NCBI RefSeq assembly: GCF_014904065.1
Contig: NZ_JACXJG010000018.1
Span: 21,780-29,022 of the forward strand
Length of the DNA: 7,243 nucleotides
Reading direction: 5' to 3'
DNA from: Gulosibacter sediminis
GTDB taxonomy: Bacteria; Actinomycetota; Actinomycetes; Actinomycetales; Microbacteriaceae
The notes beneath the pieces are model-generated. The model worked only from the letters and a program-made list of their open reading frames with translations. It had not been told where the DNA came from and did not search any database. Each line of letters begins with the position of its first letter. The first letter of the stretch is position 1. Below, piece after piece: positions 4,898 to 7,243 of the stretch. A program made the translations under genes and the position numbers.

Positions 4898-7243
4898 CTA
4901 CTGCTCGTCGGATTCAGGCGCCGCATTGGTGTCTGAGTCCTCCGATGCAACTACGGCATCCGACTCAGCCACAACATCCGCCTGTGCCTCGTCGTTCTCG
5001 CCCTCAGCGTCCTCAGCGTCGGCGTCGAGCCCGAGGTCGCGCTCGGAGTTGCGCGCCATGCCGAGGATGTGGTCGCCGGCTCCGTGGCGGGCGAACACGA
5101 CACCCATAGTGTCGCGACCCTTCGCGGGCACCTCCGACACGTTCGAGCGCACGACCTTGCCCGAGTTGAGAATGACGAGCACCTCGTCGTTCTCGTGCAC
5201 GAGCATGGCGCCGGCGAGGTGACCGCGATCGTCCGACTGCTTCATCACCTTGATGCCGAGGCCGCCACGGCCCTGGATGCGATAGTCGTTCACCGCGGTG
5301 CGCTTCGCGTAGCCGCCCTCGGTGATCGTGAACACGAAGAGATCCTCGTCGGCGGCGACCGCCGCGTTGATGAGGTAGTCGCTGCCGCGGAACGACATAC
5401 CCTTCACGCCCGAGGTGTCACGGCCCATCGGGCGCAGCTGCTCATCATCGGCGATGAAGTGCAGCGACTGGCCCTCGTGCGAGAACAGGAAGATGTGGTC
5501 GCCATGCTTGATCGTCATGGCCGACACGAGCTCGTCGCCGTCGCGCAGCTTGATCGCGATGATGCCAGCCTGGCGGTTCGTGTCGTAGAGCGACAAGTCG
5601 CTCTTCTTGACGAGACCGTTGCGCGTCGCAAGCACGAGGTAGTCGTCTTCTTCGTAGTTGCTCAGGTCGAGGATCTGCGCGACCTGCTCGTCGGGCTGAA
5701 GCGGCAGCAGGTTCGCAATGTGCTGGCCCTTTGAGTCGCGGCCGGCCTCGAGCAGCTCGTAGCACTTCGTGCGGTACACGCGACCGAACGTCGTGAAGAA
5801 CAGCAGCCAGTGGTGCGTCGTCGTGACAAAGAAGTGCTCGACGATGTCATCGGCCTTGAGCTGCGCGCCGCGCACGCCCTTGCCGCCACGGCGCTGCGAG
5901 CGGTAGTTGTCGCTGCGCGTGCGCTTGATGTAGCCGTCGCGCGTGACGGTGACGACCATTTCCTCAACCGGGATCAGGTCTTCATCGGTCACGTCGCCGT
6001 TGAAGCCACGAATGATCTCAGTGCGGCGATCGTCGCCGTAGCGGCGCACGATCTCGCCGAGCTCGTCAGAGATGATCTGGCGCTGCTGTTCGGGCGAAGC
6101 AAGAATGGCCTTGTACTCGAGGATCATCTTCTCGAGGCGCTCGGCCTCATCGTTGATCTTCTGGCGCTCGAGCGCGGCGAGGCGACGCAGCTGGAGGTTG
6201 AGGATCGCCGACGCCTGAATCTCGTCGACGTCAAGCAGTTCCATGAGGCCGGTGCGCGCGACCTCAACGGTAGCCGAGCGGCGGATGAGCGCAATGACCT
6301 CGTCGAGCGCGTCGAGCGCCTTGAGGTAACCACGCAGCACGTGCACTTCTTCTTCGGCCTTGCGCAGGCGGTACTCGGTGCGGCGCACGATGACCTCGAC
6401 CTGGTGCGCCACCCAGTGGTGGATGAACCCATCGAGCGAGAGCGTGCGGGGCGCGCCATCGACGATCGCGAGCATGTTCGCGCCGAAGGTGTCCTGCAGC
6501 TGCGTGTGCTTGTAGAGGTTATTGAGCACAACCTTCGCAACGGCATCGCGCTTGAGCACGATGACGAGGCGCTGACCGGTGTGGCCCGAGGTTTCGTCGC
6601 GGATGTCGGCGATGCCCTGCAGCTTGCCCTCGCGCACCATTTCGGCCATGCGGTTCGCGAGATTGTCGGGGTTCACCTGGTAGGGCAGCTCGGTGACGAC
6701 GAGGCAGGTGCGGTTACCGATCTCCTCGACGTTGACGACCGCACGCATCGTGATCGAGCCACGGCCGGTGCGGTACGCCTCCTGGAGGCCCTTGGTGCCC
6801 AGAATCTGGGCGCCGGTCGGGAAGTCGGGGCCCTGGATGCGCTCCATGAGCGCCTCGAGCAACTCCTCGCGCGTGGCGTCGGGATGCTCGAGCGCCCAGA
6901 GCGCGCCGTCGGCGACCTCGCGGAGGTTGTGCGGCGGAATCTTCGTCGCCATTCCGACAGCAATACCCTCGGAGCCGTTGACGAGGAGGTTTGGGAAGCG
7001 CGCGGGGAGCACGGTCGGCTCCTGCGTCTGCCCGTCGTAGTTGTCCATGAAGTCGACGGTGTCTTCTTCAATGTCGCGCACCATCTCGAGCGCGAGCGGC
7101 GCCATCTTCGTCTCGGTGTACCGGGGCGCTGCGGCGCCGTCGTTACCGGCCGAGCCGAAGTTGCCCTGACCCTGCGCGAGCGGGTAGCGCAGCGACCACG
7201 GCTGCACGAGGCGCACGAGGGTGTCGTAGATCGCCGAGTCGCC
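4898..7243 (-). CDS. gyrA: DNA gyrase subunit A, N-terminus outside the window
   Basis: GyrA is the DNA cleavage-rejoining subunit of gyrase (GyrA2-GyrB2), which introduces negative supercoils. The visible 781 residues start at GDSAIYD, so about 80 residues lie beyond the right edge and gyrB is expected upstream. The catalytic Tyr is residue 42 in APRYTE, exactly 39 residues after Ser3, the same spacing as Ser83-Tyr122 in E. coli. In the quinolone-resistance region, Ser3 and Asp7 (E. coli 83 and 87) are both the drug-susceptible residues. The tower and dimer-interface region includes [20 protein letters not shown] (85-104). The C-terminal beta-pinwheel has the DNA-wrapping GyrA box QRRGGKG (450-456) and a second box-like QGRGGLG (657-663). 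The last 46 residues are an acidic tail with 18 Asp/Glu and no Lys/Arg. The frame is intact, and the DUF3566 gene follows after 11 nt. Confidence 0.97.
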   Translation of the reverse strand, partial: GDSAIYDTLVRLVQPWSLRYPLAQGQGNFGSAGNDGAAAPRYTETKMAPLALEMVRDIEEDTVDFMDNYDGQTQEPTVLPARFPNLLVNGSEGIAVGMATKIPPHNLREVADGALWALEHPDATREELLEALMERIQGPDFPTGAQILGTKGLQEAYRTGRGSITMRAVVNVEEIGNRTCLVVTELPYQVNPDNLANRMAEMVREGKLQGIADIRDETSGHTGQRLVIVLKRDAVAKVVLNNLYKHTQLQDTFGANMLAIVDGAPRTLSLDGFIHHWVAHQVEVIVRRTEYRLRKAEEEVHVLRGYLKALDALDEVIALIRRSATVEVARTGLMELLDVDEIQASAILNLQLRRLAALERQKINDEAERLEKMILEYKAILASPEQQRQIISDELGEIVRRYGDDRRTEIIRGFNGDVTDEDLIPVEEMVVTVTRDGYIKRTRSDNYRSQRRGGKGVRGAQLKADDIVEHFFVTTTHHWLLFFTTFGRVYRTKCYELLEAGRDSKGQHIANLLPLQPDEQVAQILDLSNYEEDDYLVLATRNGLVKKSDLSLYDTNRQAGIIAIKLRDGDELVSAMTIKHGDHIFLFSHEGQSLHFIADDEQLRPMGRDTSGVKGMSFRGSDYLINAAVAADEDLFVFTITEGGYAKRTAVNDYRIQGRGGLGIKVMKQSDDRGHLAGAMLVHENDEVLVILNSGKVVRSNVSEVPAKGRDTMGVVFARHGAGDHILGMARNSERDLGLDADAEDAEGENDEAQADVVAESDAVVASEDSDTNAAPESDEQ

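Noticed and set aside
5069..5734. 221-codon plus-strand frame rich in Val, Arg and His
   Set aside because: It is antisense to the gyrA C-terminal domain, with no ribosome binding site and no recognisable domain.

Overview
The window is high-GC DNA with strongly GC-biased third codon positions and looks like an actinobacterial chromosome, most likely close to Microbacteriaceae. The reasons are the order gyrA - DUF3566 membrane protein - tRNA-Ile(GAT) - tRNA-Ala(TGC), which is the conserved arrangement just downstream of the replication origin in Actinobacteria; an iron-box of the DtxR/IdeR type; a DUF937 protein; and GyrA and GlpD sequences of actinobacterial character. The family-level placement is an inference.

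Layout from left to right. Positions 1-1132 (minus) hold a methionine uptake operon: metQ (substrate-binding lipoprotein) followed by the first 43 codons of metN (ATPase), which runs off the left edge. A 17-pair RNA hairpin sits between the two genes. Positions 1133-1378 contain a good DtxR/IdeR-type iron box, a ribosome binding site and an ATG on the plus strand. These lead into a short coding-like stretch that runs into the 3' end of glpD and looks like the remnant of an iron-regulated gene. Positions 1379-3106 (minus) hold a complete glpD (glycerol-3-phosphate dehydrogenase). Divergent from it, 3225-3773 (plus) encodes a DUF937 protein with a glycine-rich tail. Positions 3774-4201 contain no gene I can recognise, only hairpins. 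Positions 4202-4493 hold the tRNA-Ile/tRNA-Ala pair (minus), with a strong intrinsic terminator and a possible promoter. Positions 4479-7243 (minus) hold the DUF3566 gene and gyrA, which lacks only its first ~80 codons beyond the right edge.

The right half is housekeeping: DNA gyrase subunit A, a small membrane protein translated directly behind it, and two tRNAs. The left half is nutrient metabolism: methionine import and glycerol-3-phosphate oxidation. I see no defence system, prophage, CRISPR array or insertion sequence. The items most worth a second look are the iron-box with its truncated reading frame, the metQ-metN hairpin, and the gene-free stretch between DUF937 and the tRNAs.
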